A stretch of DNA of 64,000 nucleotides, from positions 21,683,407 through 21,747,406 of the forward strand of contig CM017572.1 of the NCBI GenBank assembly GCA_007844125.1, given 5' to 3'. The stretch's first letter is position 1; each line of letters begins with the position of its first letter. Source of the DNA: Sinonovacula constricta. Taxonomy: Eukaryota > Mollusca > Bivalvia > Cardiida > Solecurtidae. The notes under the pieces were generated by a model. It was not told the DNA's origin. It saw only the letters and a program-made list of their open reading frames with translations, and made no database searches. This document shows positions 36,101 to 40,596 of this stretch, in pieces. The translations under genes were made by a program, and so were the position numbers.

Positions 36101-36735
36101 CTCATTGTGTAAAGACCATAGAGGTAGAATACAAACACTTCAAACCAGCCTCGCTGCTGGGTTAACTCTTTAGCAACACGGTTTAAACGGCTTCAAAAAA
36201 TTTACGCGGTTAAGCAACAATTACTGTGACCGGTGTATGGATGGGTGACCATTTGAGAGCGCCTGCGTTACAATTGCAAATGTGCAATATAATGCAATTA
36301 TGAAAAAAAAAGAATTAACCTTCAAAAGGTTATTGCAATATGCAATACACAGTCCTTGTGTTAAAGCCATAACATCACCAAAAAAATGTAAAACAGATGT
36401 TATTGGTACAAAACAGTTCACAATAAAAAATATATAGCACAGAATAATGGACAAAACAACAGCCAGTGACCCCTCAATTTGTGATTCAAGGTATTATGAC
36501 TTAGATTTTTTAAGATGCTTGTAAGAAACTTAAATCAAGAAGTGTGCCAAGAAAAGAGAGAGCCACAACTCACCCATCTTCTATCCAAAGAGGAAGTCTC
36601 CCTGGCTGAGAGTGGTCTATAGGAGTCCAAAATATCGGCCTGCAACTCTGTGTAGCCAATGTCAACAGAAGACAGGTGGCGCCTGTATTTTGGTGGAGAT
36701 TTACGCCGATAGCGTGCAGATGGCCCTGACGCCAT
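1..36735 (-). CDS. Uncharacterised cysteine-rich, low-complexity protein gene, partial (3' end outside window)
   Basis: Six coding exons on the minus strand (36,574-36,735; 12,449-14,150; 11,530-11,561; 11,024-11,165; 1,994-2,027; 1-193) join in consistent phase to encode at least 755 residues. The protein starts MASGPSARYRRKSPPKY and is rich in Ser, Asp, Glu and Arg. No membrane segment or signal peptide is seen. A block at about residues 430-536 has 22 cysteines with repeated CxCxxKHMC-like motifs. SRSLGDL-like basic and DSE-rich stretches suggest a largely disordered cytosolic or nuclear protein. No family was recognised. It is divergent from XPR1; in human, KIAA1614 is a neighbour of XPR1 as I recall, so orthology to it is a hypothesis only. 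Additional exons inside the long introns cannot be excluded. Confidence 0.8.
648..1206 (+). mobile_element. Family D inverted-repeat element (about 500 bp, MITE-like)
   Basis: The ends read TTAAAGGAGGCATCCGGCAG and GTTGGATACCACCTTTAA, an imperfect terminal inverted repeat flanked by TTAA. The internal sequence (AAAAATAGATATCAACGT, CACATGGTTTTCTT, AGCTATCTTTGCAG, CTCAGATAG) recurs in at least seven other copies in this window. No coding capacity. Confidence 0.75.
1662..1846 (-). mobile_element. tRNA-type SINE, family A, truncated
   Basis: The tail (AATACATCGCAGCGAC), body (CACACCGCAAGTCAGCTGGA) and part of the tRNA-like head (ACTCTAACCCATGCAG, reverse of a B box) are present; the end of the head with the A box is missing. 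Confidence 0.7.
1994..2027 (-). CDS. Minus gene: 34-nt micro-exon
   Basis: The exon lies between GTATTTACAG and GCAG/gtatgt. It completes the split codon from the 142-nt exon and reads SDVDSGVGHS, ending in phase 2, which is what the exon at 1-193 requires. The three-way phase match makes it credible despite its size. Confidence 0.75.
2237..2366 (+). repeat. Fragments of two dispersed repeats
   Basis: GGGCCTCAGGTGAGCAGTTA to GCCATTATGGCCCTCTTGTT matches the right end of the large element at 59,815-59,851. It is followed at about 2,333-2,363 by the 3' tip of SINE family B (CTGTTGGTGGGACGATAAAC). Confidence 0.6.
2370..3785. other. Intron of minus gene, no recognised feature
   Basis: AT-rich sequence with short homopolymers. 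I see no exon with plausible splice sites and no complete repeat copy here. Confidence 0.5.
3785..3965 (-). mobile_element. SINE, family A2, truncated head
   Basis: Sequence from GATACATCACACTGACACAA through AGACTTTAGTCTGGGTAGAA to AAAGTTCCCGCCCTGGC resembles the copies at 29,720, 53,845 and (opposite strand) 27,425. The tRNA-like part is mostly lost. Confidence 0.6.
4268..4562 (-). mobile_element. tRNA-derived SINE, family C
   Basis: The head, read on the minus strand, is CCGGCCGCAATAGCTCAGTT…GTAGAGCATCG…GGGTTCAAACCCCGG, giving recognisable A and B boxes. The body (GGGGACAGCATTA, CATCGGTGTCAGTATAATG) is shared with 9,170 and 25,805. Confidence 0.8.
4669..5171 (+). mobile_element. Family D inverted-repeat element
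   Basis: The ends are TTAAAGGTGATATCCAACAG and CTGTCTGATACCACCTTTAA, with the same internal sequence as the other copies. Length about 500 bp. Confidence 0.8.
5545..5936 (-). mobile_element. Family D inverted-repeat element, inverted and shortened
   Basis: TTAAAGGTGGTGTCCAACAG opens the copy and ACGGATACCACCTTTAA closes it. Internal landmarks (TTGCTAACAGGTGTTTCC, GCAGAGATAGC) appear in reverse order relative to the copy at 4,669. Confidence 0.75.
6551..7065 (+). mobile_element. Family D inverted-repeat element, near full length
   Basis: TTAAAGGTGGTATCTGACTG and CTGTCGGATACCACCTTTAA bound this 515-bp copy. It contains an A-rich AAATAAAAA tract at 6,829-6,867 that other copies lack. Confidence 0.82.
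7439..7640 (+). mobile_element. Family D element, left-end fragment
   Basis: TTAAAGGTGGTATTCGACAG and about 180 bp of the left half are present before unrelated sequence containing GGTTTTACGGTACACCGACA interrupts it. Confidence 0.7.
7645..7720. repeat. Fragment of another dispersed repeat (GGTTTTACGG…GGCGCC)
   Basis: GGGTTTTACGGTACACCGAC and GGTCATACGGCGCC resemble a dispersed repeat I recall from bivalve genomes. Only this fragment is seen in the window. Confidence 0.4.
7822..8256 (+). mobile_element. Family D element, diverged
   Basis: TTAAATCTGACAGTTTGCC through CTGTCAGATACCAACTTTAA follows the family order but with more substitutions than the other copies. Confidence 0.7.
8374..8614 (-). 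mobile_element. tRNA-type SINE, family A
   Basis: A nearly complete copy. Read on the minus strand it starts GGGTGCCCATGGTGTAGTGG (A box region), has a B-box-like GTTCGAGTC, then CAGCTGACTTGTCG, and ends CGCTGCATTG plus a T/A-rich tail. Confidence 0.8.
9170..9456 (-). mobile_element. tRNA-derived SINE, family C
   Basis: Matches the copies at 4,268 and 25,805 along its length. The B box is slightly decayed (GGTTCAAGCCCCG on the minus strand). Confidence 0.78.
9756..10018 (-). mobile_element. tRNA-derived SINE, family B
   Basis: Contains CCCACCAACAGTATTTCAGT, the GTGTCCACTTGAAGCAGATA body and the ACGACTTTGGTATG block. The tRNA-like head has an internal deletion. Confidence 0.78.
10660..10905 (-). 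mobile_element. tRNA-type SINE, family A
   Basis: Complete copy from the tail (ACATTGCAGCAACCAATC) to the head GGGTGCCCGTGGCAAAGTGG read on the minus strand. Confidence 0.8.
11024..11165 (-). CDS. Minus gene: 142-nt exon
   Basis: The frame YVKTSPKRLQKPVYNKV…SHKDWCED is open through the exon and ends GATG/gtaagg in phase 1. The acceptor ATATAATATAAG is weak, inside an AT-rich microsatellite. The encoded EFIFEEYILKNM segment is more ordered-looking than the rest of the protein. Confidence 0.8.
11530..11561 (-). CDS. Minus gene: 32-nt micro-exon
   Basis: The exon lies between TATTGATCAG and the strong donor CCCA/gtaagt. It takes two bases to complete the codon left by the 1702-nt exon, then reads RNSCDSVGRP and ends in phase 0, exactly the phase needed by the next exon. 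Length and phase together support it. Confidence 0.72.
11836..12411. mobile_element. Inverted-repeat element with internal repeats (AGCTCACCTGAG…CTCAGGTGAGCT)
   Basis: Perfect 12-bp inverted ends (11,836-11,847 and 12,400-12,411) enclose about three imperfect copies of a roughly 160-180-bp unit containing TTTGACAGATCA, CCACCCAAGGAACA, ATATCAAGGCTC and AAGAAGATTTTC. It shares its ends with the large element at 58,015-59,851. It sits about 40 bp from the donor of the 1702-nt exon. Confidence 0.72.
12449..14150 (-). CDS. Minus gene: large 1702-nt exon with Cys-rich block
   Basis: The acceptor TTGATTATTGCAG precedes the codons for IHRSLGDLTLDPDTAREASHF, and the exon ends GTAGAG/gtgaga in phase 1. 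It encodes about 567 residues. The N-terminal part has a predicted helical stretch (SHFLSELQQRYPEAFQRRLK) and GLHVRFEDEV; the middle is Ser/Arg-rich, then acidic. The block at 12,700-13,030 is cysteine-rich (CCRRHPKC, GCDCLCAKHMC, GCVCVKHMCKDCG, CLCGKCVCC). If the donor were not used the frame would stop at 12,417. Confidence 0.9.
14452..14816. repeat. 59-bp minisatellite, about 6 copies
   Basis: The unit contains GTTATCCCAGTGCTACATGT and then ATAACAAGACTTGTTAT, an 8-bp perfect inverted repeat around one base, followed by CAAACCACTTGCTAACAG. Later copies diverge (AACCAAGTG). Confidence 0.9.
14877..15085. mobile_element. About 210-bp inverted-repeat element, copy 1
   Basis: Ends ACATACATG-GTGAACT and AGTTCACATGTATGT are inverted. 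Internal landmarks GGGAGATTTTCAC, AAACAGAGAAGGAA and CCTCATTTTCAAATAATTTT recur at 48,334-48,540. Confidence 0.65.
15560..15662 (+). repeat. G-rich/GT-rich tract
   Basis: Runs of three to five G separated by T-rich spacers (GGGGGTG, GGTGGCGGTGGTGGGGTG, GGGTTTTGGGG) could fold as a G-quadruplex. It follows a T-rich tract. Confidence 0.7.
15905..16152 (-). mobile_element. tRNA-derived SINE, family B
   Basis: Good copy with GGATCGAACCCGGGGCCTTC (reverse of the B box) near the right end and the GTGTCCACTTGAAGCAGATA body at the left. Confidence 0.8.
16160..17515. other. Intron of minus gene, no recognised gene
   Basis: AT-rich, with a twofold repeat of GATTCACTAA…ATGGCTCAAGTGCTG at about 17,060 and 17,172. 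The small ORFs here show no coding character. Confidence 0.5.
17518..19582. repeat. 49-bp minisatellite, about 42 copies
   Basis: The unit is GCTGAAGGAGATATGGTGGT followed by GCTTTCACTGTAATGRCATG and CTGGGAAYA. Two consecutive 147-bp blocks at 17,570-17,864 share the same variants (GATATTGTGGTGCC, GGTGCATTC, GCTTAGAAC), showing higher-order duplication at the left edge. Confidence 0.96.
20130..20218 (-). mobile_element. SINE family A, tRNA-like head only
   Basis: Read on the minus strand: GGGTGCCCGTGGTATAGTGG, GTAGAGTTGCCGACTTGTAA and GGGTTCGAGTCCC. The body is absent. It lacks tRNA folding, so it is not an intact tRNA gene. Confidence 0.75.
20220..21585. other. Intron of minus gene, no recognised gene
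   Basis: AT-rich unique-looking sequence. Short ORFs near 21,163-21,426 are hydrophobic by base composition only and lack splice or homology support. Confidence 0.45.
21592..21878 (-). mobile_element. tRNA-derived SINE, family B
   Basis: Contains GTGTCCACTTAAAGCAGATA and the head CTACCAATGGCATAACCAGG; B box partly decayed. Confidence 0.75.
22118..22356 (-). mobile_element. SINE family A, diverged
   Basis: The head (CTCTATCACTACGCCATGGG) and B-box region (GGGAATTGAACCAATGCAGT) are recognisable; the body is shortened. Confidence 0.65.
22375..22640. repeat. Three copies of an 80-110-bp tandem repeat
   Basis: Each copy has GTAAACAAATGTTAATAATTC or a variant, then GCTGATCTATAACATTCTAT and AATCAGACTCATACTTTC. 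The third copy is the most diverged. Confidence 0.8.
23195..23330 (-). repeat. Remnants of dispersed repeats including a SINE A head
   Basis: CAGCAACTCTACCACTACGC and CATGGGTGCCC match the family A head. The preceding CTCAAGCTGACCAGGCTTGG block resembles sequences at 30,755, 31,140 and 37,110. Confidence 0.5.
23581..23678 (-). mobile_element. tRNA-like SINE head, distinct family
   Basis: On the minus strand it reads CCGGTTAGCTCAGTTGGTTAA…GACGATGCTACTTAGATTTTCAATCC…AGAGATCGAAACTGCG, with an A box resembling a tRNA and a degraded B box. It does not form a complete tRNA cloverleaf by eye. Confidence 0.55.
23916..24266 (+). CDS. Isolated 116-codon acidic ORF, unknown; possible small gene or degraded copy
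   Basis: The ORF encodes a polar protein, beginning MSPCCFDVIWCELKKSDEES, with DLSSDVEMSYENFQAKFGF and a Ser/Asp-rich remainder. Composition is unlike the random ORFs around it. It ends TGA and is followed by AATAAA at 24,385 and 24,417, consistent with a 3' end. An overlapping ATG at 23,906 in another frame reads MSDYESLLF then stops, and could be the original start before a single-base frameshift. It lies on the opposite strand inside the 22-kb intron of the minus gene. No family was recognised; it could also be a terminal exon whose partners were not found. Confidence 0.4.
   Translation: MSPCCFDVIWCELKKSDEESCEDLSSDVEMSYENFQAKFGFNPNSFEKEIESVAVSESSNQLPNLRTDPDDQMSLHDKHSNGLDRAQSSSSIKIHEKSVCYNHKQTQTSNVIRVSQ
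24621..24770. mobile_element. Foldback (long inverted repeat) element
   Basis: The arms 24,621-24,686 and 24,701-24,770 are near-perfect reverse complements (AGAATACCAGGT… and …ACCTGGTATTCT; AAATGTTATCATGC and GCATGATAACATTT), separated by about 14 bp. The centre is GC-rich (CTCGGCAGAGCGTCG). A transcript through it would form a long hairpin. Confidence 0.88.
24775..25785. other. Intron of minus gene, no recognised feature
   Basis: AT-rich sequence. I see no supported exon, repeat array or mobile element. Confidence 0.45.
25805..26080 (-). mobile_element. SINE family C inserted in a family D element, with target-site duplication
   Basis: A full copy with GGGTTCGAACCCACG (B box) and CTACCACCTCAGCTATTGAG (A box region, plus strand). 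It is flanked by TCTCTTAAAGGTGG at 25,791-25,804 and 26,080-26,093, a 14-bp direct repeat made from the left end of the family D element. Confidence 0.88.
26081..26597 (+). mobile_element. Family D inverted-repeat element (host of the SINE)
   Basis: TTAAAGGTGGTACCAGACAG to CTTCCTGATACCACCTTTAA, with the standard internal order. Its left end is duplicated on the far side of the family C SINE. Confidence 0.82.
26770..26995 (+). mobile_element. SINE, diverged family A/A2
   Basis: GCATGGGTTCGATTCCCAGT (B box) is followed by body remnants and GTGTCAATGTAATACACACA at the end. Only the overall order supports the call. Confidence 0.5.
27224..27272 (+). repeat. Near-continuous poly-G tract
   Basis: A run of about 45 bases is almost only G with isolated T or A, downstream of a T/G-rich stretch. 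It is a strong G-quadruplex candidate and a likely assembly or sequencing weak point. Confidence 0.85.
27425..27640 (+). mobile_element. tRNA-type SINE, family A2, plus orientation
   Basis: It starts GGAGTTCCCATGGTCAAGGG, has GTGGGTTCAAGTCCCGGTCG as the B box, then ACTTTCATGTGGGGAGGTTT and ends ATAATTATGTCGGTGCAATG plus A-rich tail. Confidence 0.75.
28170..29409. repeat. 60-bp minisatellite, about 21 copies
   Basis: The unit is CATCAGGATCTGTTCTGATA, AGTCTCTGACAGATCAGTYA, GCTTCCAGTGGGCCTGTCT. Because 60 is a multiple of three, one copy block leaves a 122-codon frame open, which is not a gene. GATC occurs about twice per unit. Confidence 0.96.
29720..29928 (-). mobile_element. tRNA-type SINE, family A2
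   Basis: From GTATTACATCGTAACCGACA through ACGTCTGGGTAGAACCACCG to CGGGACTCAAACCCATGCGG and the head. Confidence 0.75.
30900..31112 (-). mobile_element. tRNA-type SINE, family A, internally shortened
   Basis: Tail AAATACATCGCAGCGACCAA, body deleted in the middle, head GACTCTACCACTATGCCAAG ending GGGCGCCC. Confidence 0.75.
31235..31375 (-). mobile_element. SINE family A fragment, inverted relative to its neighbour
   Basis: TTGTTCCATCACATTGACAT, then ATACCCAGCTAAGTATTGGT and ACATGTGTCTGGGTAAAATC correspond to the tail and body on the minus strand. Confidence 0.6.
31385..31572 (+). mobile_element. tRNA-type SINE, family A, plus orientation
   Basis: GCCTCTCACCGTGTGGGTTC then GAGTCCCGTTCGGGG, TTGCGGTGTGCCGGTGGTTC and the tail CCTGCAATGTATTTCAAAAA. 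The 5' tip with the A box is missing. Confidence 0.75.
31740..32265. other. Intron of minus gene, no recognised feature
   Basis: AT-rich. Nothing beyond short homopolymers is seen. Confidence 0.45.
32275..32502 (-). mobile_element. tRNA-derived SINE, family B
   Basis: Good copy with GAGATCGAACCCGGAGCCTC and GCTCTACCGCTTGCGCTACC, which read on the minus strand as B and A boxes; body shortened after ACACCCAGTCA. Confidence 0.8.
32510..33255. other. Very AT-rich intronic stretch
   Basis: Many TTAATTAAT-type runs and no ORF or repeat family that I recognise. Confidence 0.45.
33262..33722 (+). mobile_element. Family D inverted-repeat element
   Basis: TTAAAGGGGGTATAAGACAG at the left, standard internal order, right end decayed (CCAAACTGTACCACTTTCAA). 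Confidence 0.75.
33725..33928 (+). mobile_element. SINE family B, 3' part, plus orientation
   Basis: CAAGCAAATATAAGGATAGT through GTGTGGTATCATG to GGTAGGACAATAAACCTAAC; the tRNA-like head is missing. Confidence 0.7.
33930..35210. other. Intron of minus gene, minor repeats only
   Basis: Two or three short copies of TAGGTAAATTAACTTTTGCAT lie at 34,105-34,205. Otherwise AT-rich with no supported exon. Confidence 0.45.
35215..35460 (-). mobile_element. SINE family A with a small internal duplication
   Basis: The block CAGCTGTTYTGGTGNAGGAA GACC is present twice in a row (about 35,258 and 35,284), then the usual body and a decayed head (TAACTTTACTACTAAGCTAA). Confidence 0.7.
35470..36570. other. 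Intron of minus gene, no recognised feature
   Basis: AT-rich sequence with scattered short ORFs that show no coding signature. Confidence 0.45.
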
Positions 36736-36753
36736 CCTTGATACATCAATCTG
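36574..36753 (-). CDS. Minus gene: first coding exon (54 codons)
   Basis: ATG is at 36,735 reading leftward, preceded by an acceptor (TTTATAG or TATAGCAG) that places the exon start at 36,750 or 36,753, so a non-coding exon lies upstream. It encodes 54 residues with YRRKSPPKYRRHLSSVDIGY and ends GATGG/gtgagt in phase 0. Confidence 0.8.
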
Positions 36754-37299
36754 CTATAAAAAAAAAGATTTAAAATTAAAATTGCATCATTTAAAGGTAA
36801 GTGGAGAAAATCTGAATCAATTAACTGAAAATCAATCAGAAAAAGTTACACACCAGGACTTGAACCACGGCCATGTTGTTTACTGATCAAGCAAGATGCA
36901 ACTACACCCCTGTGGCCATGTTAATTTTTTCATGTCTATTCTTCCAAATACATACATACATACATGATCACACCCTTTCCTAAGTCCATAAATCTAATAA
37001 AAAAGGATATTATACTCCAAGTTTTGGGGACCCCAAAATGCTAGTTGCTGAATAATTGAAAATACTTTCCCATATTTACAACTCCAAAGTCATTTAGCTC
37101 AAAGCATAGTGGCAAGCAGTGCAGATCATGGCCAGACAGTTCCTTAAAGGAGCTGACTAATCTGGATCATTGCATGGGTTTGAGACCCAGGTGAGGTTAC
37201 AGCCTAATATATCTGGGATCTTTCTTCACCATGTATTTAAAAATTATGTTTATAAAATAAAAATGTTACTAATAAATTATGAGTTCTCAGTTATTATGC

Positions 37300-37465
37300 T
37301 TGTGTAAATACTTGAAGAAGATACTGTGCATAGCATGCTGTAAACACCTGGCATGATACCACCCTCTGTCACATTATACTGACACCGGGCAAACCAGTTG
37401 TGGAAGTACCCTTATATTTGCTTGAGCATTATCAAGGGAGTTCTACCACTACAATTTTTAATGAG
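37300..37465 (-). mobile_element. SINE family B, internal fragment
   Basis: AGCATGCTGTAAACACCTGG, ACACCGGGCAAACCAGTTGT and TTATATTTGCTTGAGCATTA match the family; both ends are lost. Confidence 0.65.
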
Positions 37466-38239
37466 AGATTTTTAATAGTTCACATTCATACAGTAGATGA
37501 GCTATAATTATCAGCATAGCATAATTGCAATGATCAAAAAAGTTATTATAGGTAGCAATTCTTGAAAAAAGAGATCCTTGGTGCTGGATGCATGGCATTA
37601 TATGTTAAAATATTGTCGTGTTTTCAAATGTTAAATTTTGTTTAATATTGTATATTCTTATTATGCTATATATGATTCCACAACCGAAATAAATTTAATT
37701 TAAATCTATAAACTGTATTTGGATCTATAATGATCACACTAAACTAATACATCATACAATTTTGATATTGTAAAGTTGAAATCTGAATCAAACAGCAGGT
37801 ATGCTTATATGAAAAATAAAACATACAAATCCAAAATAACAACCGCATTTAACCAAGCCAACAGTTTCAAATCGAAATTCAAATATCAATTAACCTGTAA
37901 TGATAAGAAATTGCTTTGGATTTCTGTAACAAATGTAATTTAATTACATTTCTTCGTTAAATGCCAATTTTAAGGGACTCTCCTTTAATTAATACATACA
38001 GAGTCTATAAACAATCATCTATTGATCGTTCGCCAATCACAGCAGACAGTCCTGGGAAAAATGTAAACAAAACGAACAGGTGTGCTATAATTATAAATCA
38101 ATTATAAAATATACAAACCTAAAATCTTACAGACGATAAAATCAAAAAGTATCCACATGACATTCTGTAAACATTTATCGCTCAGAAACATTTCCCGAAT
38201 ATGAGGGTCACTTAATAAATATTTGTTCAATGCTTTTTT

Positions 38240-38440
38240 GAAACATCACACGCGCTATTTCACCTGTACATCCAATAAGGCTTTGTGTAGTAACCCTATC
38301 GCGTCAGCGGAATACGAGTACACATAAAGCCGTGACGTAGAACGCAATTGGGCCCCGGAAATTAAACGTCTCCCTTGTTTGTTTACATTGTTTTTACGTG
38401 AAAATATGCCAAAGTCATAGCAAAATCACAAGGTAAACGA
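38240..38440. promoter_or_regulatory. Probable divergent promoter between XPR1 and the minus-strand gene
   Basis: This 200-bp stretch is noticeably richer in CpG than the AT-rich surroundings. It contains TGACGTAG (38,333-38,340), a CRE-like site, plus GCGTCAGCGG (38,301) and GGGCCCCGG (38,351). It lies between the minus gene, whose first coding exon is at 36,574-36,735 with an acceptor in front of it, and XPR1. On the minus strand a donor-like TACAG/gtgaaa lies near 38,260 and could end a non-coding first exon of that gene. No TATA box is evident. Assignment rests on position and composition. Confidence 0.45.
38375..38432 (+). other. XPR1: Probable non-coding first exon of XPR1
   Basis: The first coding exon of XPR1 is preceded by an intron-like acceptor at 40,485, so an upstream 5' UTR exon is required. 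The best candidate ends at CACAAG/gtaaac (donor after 38,432), directly downstream of a CpG-richer stretch. The transcription start is not defined; the left boundary given here is approximate. Confidence 0.4.
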
Positions 38441-40485
38441 AGTTTAGATCACAAAACGGTTGTTATGATGTTACAGATAAGTTTATCTATAGGAAGTATC
38501 GGTTTATTAAATGTCATCAATAATTTGTGTGTCAGTCGGTTCCAGGGGAAACAAATCCTCTTCAGATTTCAATGGCTTTATGCTAGTTTGGTATATCATT
38601 ATTTTAGTCCATTATTATCTGGAATTAGCTATGATATATTTGTATAATGAACATTATCACCGAAGCCTAAAAAATATTTATTTTTAGTTTTATTACATTG
38701 TGATTGTTAGCATGTTTTTACTCAAGTCAATCAAGAGCACTACATTACTTCTACACTATGGAATATATAAGTGCTTAAAATATCATGGCTTCCAATTATG
38801 TAGACTTTGTACCGAGAGAATTTGTTGTATTGATGTGCTACATTTTAATAATCAACTATTACAATTTCATCATAATTGACATATTTACAATAAGTGCATT
38901 TTTTATATATTTACAATAAGTGCATTTTTTATAATTTCTGATGTGTTATATTTATGTTATGTCAGATTTTTATATAAATATTGTCAAAAAAGAATGTGGT
39001 TTATTAAAAAAATGCATAATATCTTGGCATCCCCCCCACCACCACCACCACCACTTTCTGGATCAGACCCTGATTGTAATCATGTGAGCAATAACAATAA
39101 CAGCAAAAATGTTGCCAAGATACAATTTAAATCATATTTTTGTTAAGAAAGACTGTTAATTAATACCAGGTAGGAATTATGCCACCAAATTAATTCTAGA
39201 AATTAATGTTAGTAAATTTAGAAAGTAGAATCAACATCATTTAAAGACCCTCAAACTTTCAAAGGGGACTTAACTGTAGGCTACAACTAAATTAAGCAAA
39301 ACAGCAATAACAATAGTGAAGGATAATGGATATGCAAAAAATGTTTAAACAATAAATAATATAAACTTGATGTATCTAAAAGTCTGGAATTAATCAAATA
39401 TTTCTTCTCTGTCAGTTCTTCCAAAACTTAAATGTGTTTGAACTTCTATTTGAATGAGCACAGGTATCTCACTGTGAGGTGATCGCACCATTTTCCTGTG
39501 AAAGAAAAAAACAAACTCAGGAAAGCTTCTCCATCACGTACCTTTGATTGATGGAATTTAGTCATCAAAGGTGATTTGGGCATGTAGGTCCAGAGGTTGT
39601 GAGTCACAGGTTCCTTAGAAGCTGGTAAACTGGCCACACTGTTTCATGATCTTAAATTGGATTTTCTTTTTCTTGCTTCATTATAAATTTAGTTTTTATT
39701 AACAGATTTTCTGTTAGATGTTTAAATTTAATTCATTGTTATTTCAAATATATTAGTGATTGAAGTTTTTATGTCTTACATATGTAGATTTTTAAAACCG
39801 ATATTATAACTTAAATTATTTTAAGAATTTATATCTTCCTGTCACAAGATTTTATTATATTTTGTTAGAAATTCCTATTGGGAAAATGAAGATTAAATGA
39901 ATATTATTAAATATCTATTGTACTTCATTGACTTGAAAGCACATGAGTTAACATTGTGTTTGGCATGTCTTTGATATGTAATGCATTCAGAGTATGTTTG
40001 TTTGATTAACATATAATCAAAGATGTCAGGCTTAAACAAATTGGTGTTATATTGGTAAACAGGCATTGTTTTCACACCTCTTCTTAACAAGCCATTGGCT
40101 TCATCTTTGGGGTTAGGTTTCCATATTTCATTGGCTGTTAAGATGACTAATGATTCTCAGTTATTGGCCCAAGCTGTATAGTGTGGGCAAAGAAAAAGCA
40201 TACCTTTGTTACAAATAAATGAGTTGTATTTCAATGTGGAAGGCTTACCCAAAGACACCTAGGCCAGAGATAGATGGAGAATTGCCAAAGTAAAAGCCAA
40301 TGCTTACCTAAGGCAACAAGACAGAGATCGACGGAAAGCTGCCATTGTTGTTGCACTTGGACATCGTTGATTGCAGCATCAACAATGATAATGGTGACTT
40401 TATCACCCTTTCCGTATTAACACATGTCAACATGGAACAGGTTTAGATTTTCATTATTTTAAGATTTAATATTTTATATTTTCAG
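38440..40485 (+). other. XPR1: First intron of XPR1
   Basis: It holds a twofold 33-bp repeat (ATATTTACAATAAGTGCATT, 38,879-38,936), a CCA-rich tract at 39,031-39,055 and AT-rich sequence. No further exon is evident. Confidence 0.45.
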
Positions 40486-40596
40486 GAAAGTAGTCTTCAG
40501 TAGTGTGTGTGGCATATTAGGAGCAAGATGAAGTTTGCAGAACATCTTGGGGCCCATATCACCCCAGAATGGAGGAAACAGTATATACAATATGAG
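40486..40596 (+). CDS. XPR1: XPR1 coding exon 1 (SPX start)
   Basis: The acceptor TTTTCAG ends at 40,485, 42 nt of 5' UTR follow, and ATG is at 40,528. It encodes residues 1-23, beginning [15 protein letters not shown], and ends in phase 0 at the donor gtatga. The SPX N-terminal helix with Tyr22 is here. Confidence 0.95.

Noticed and set aside
39031..39146. Proline-rich ORF in XPR1 intron 1
   Set aside because: A short CCA microsatellite with no exon boundaries.
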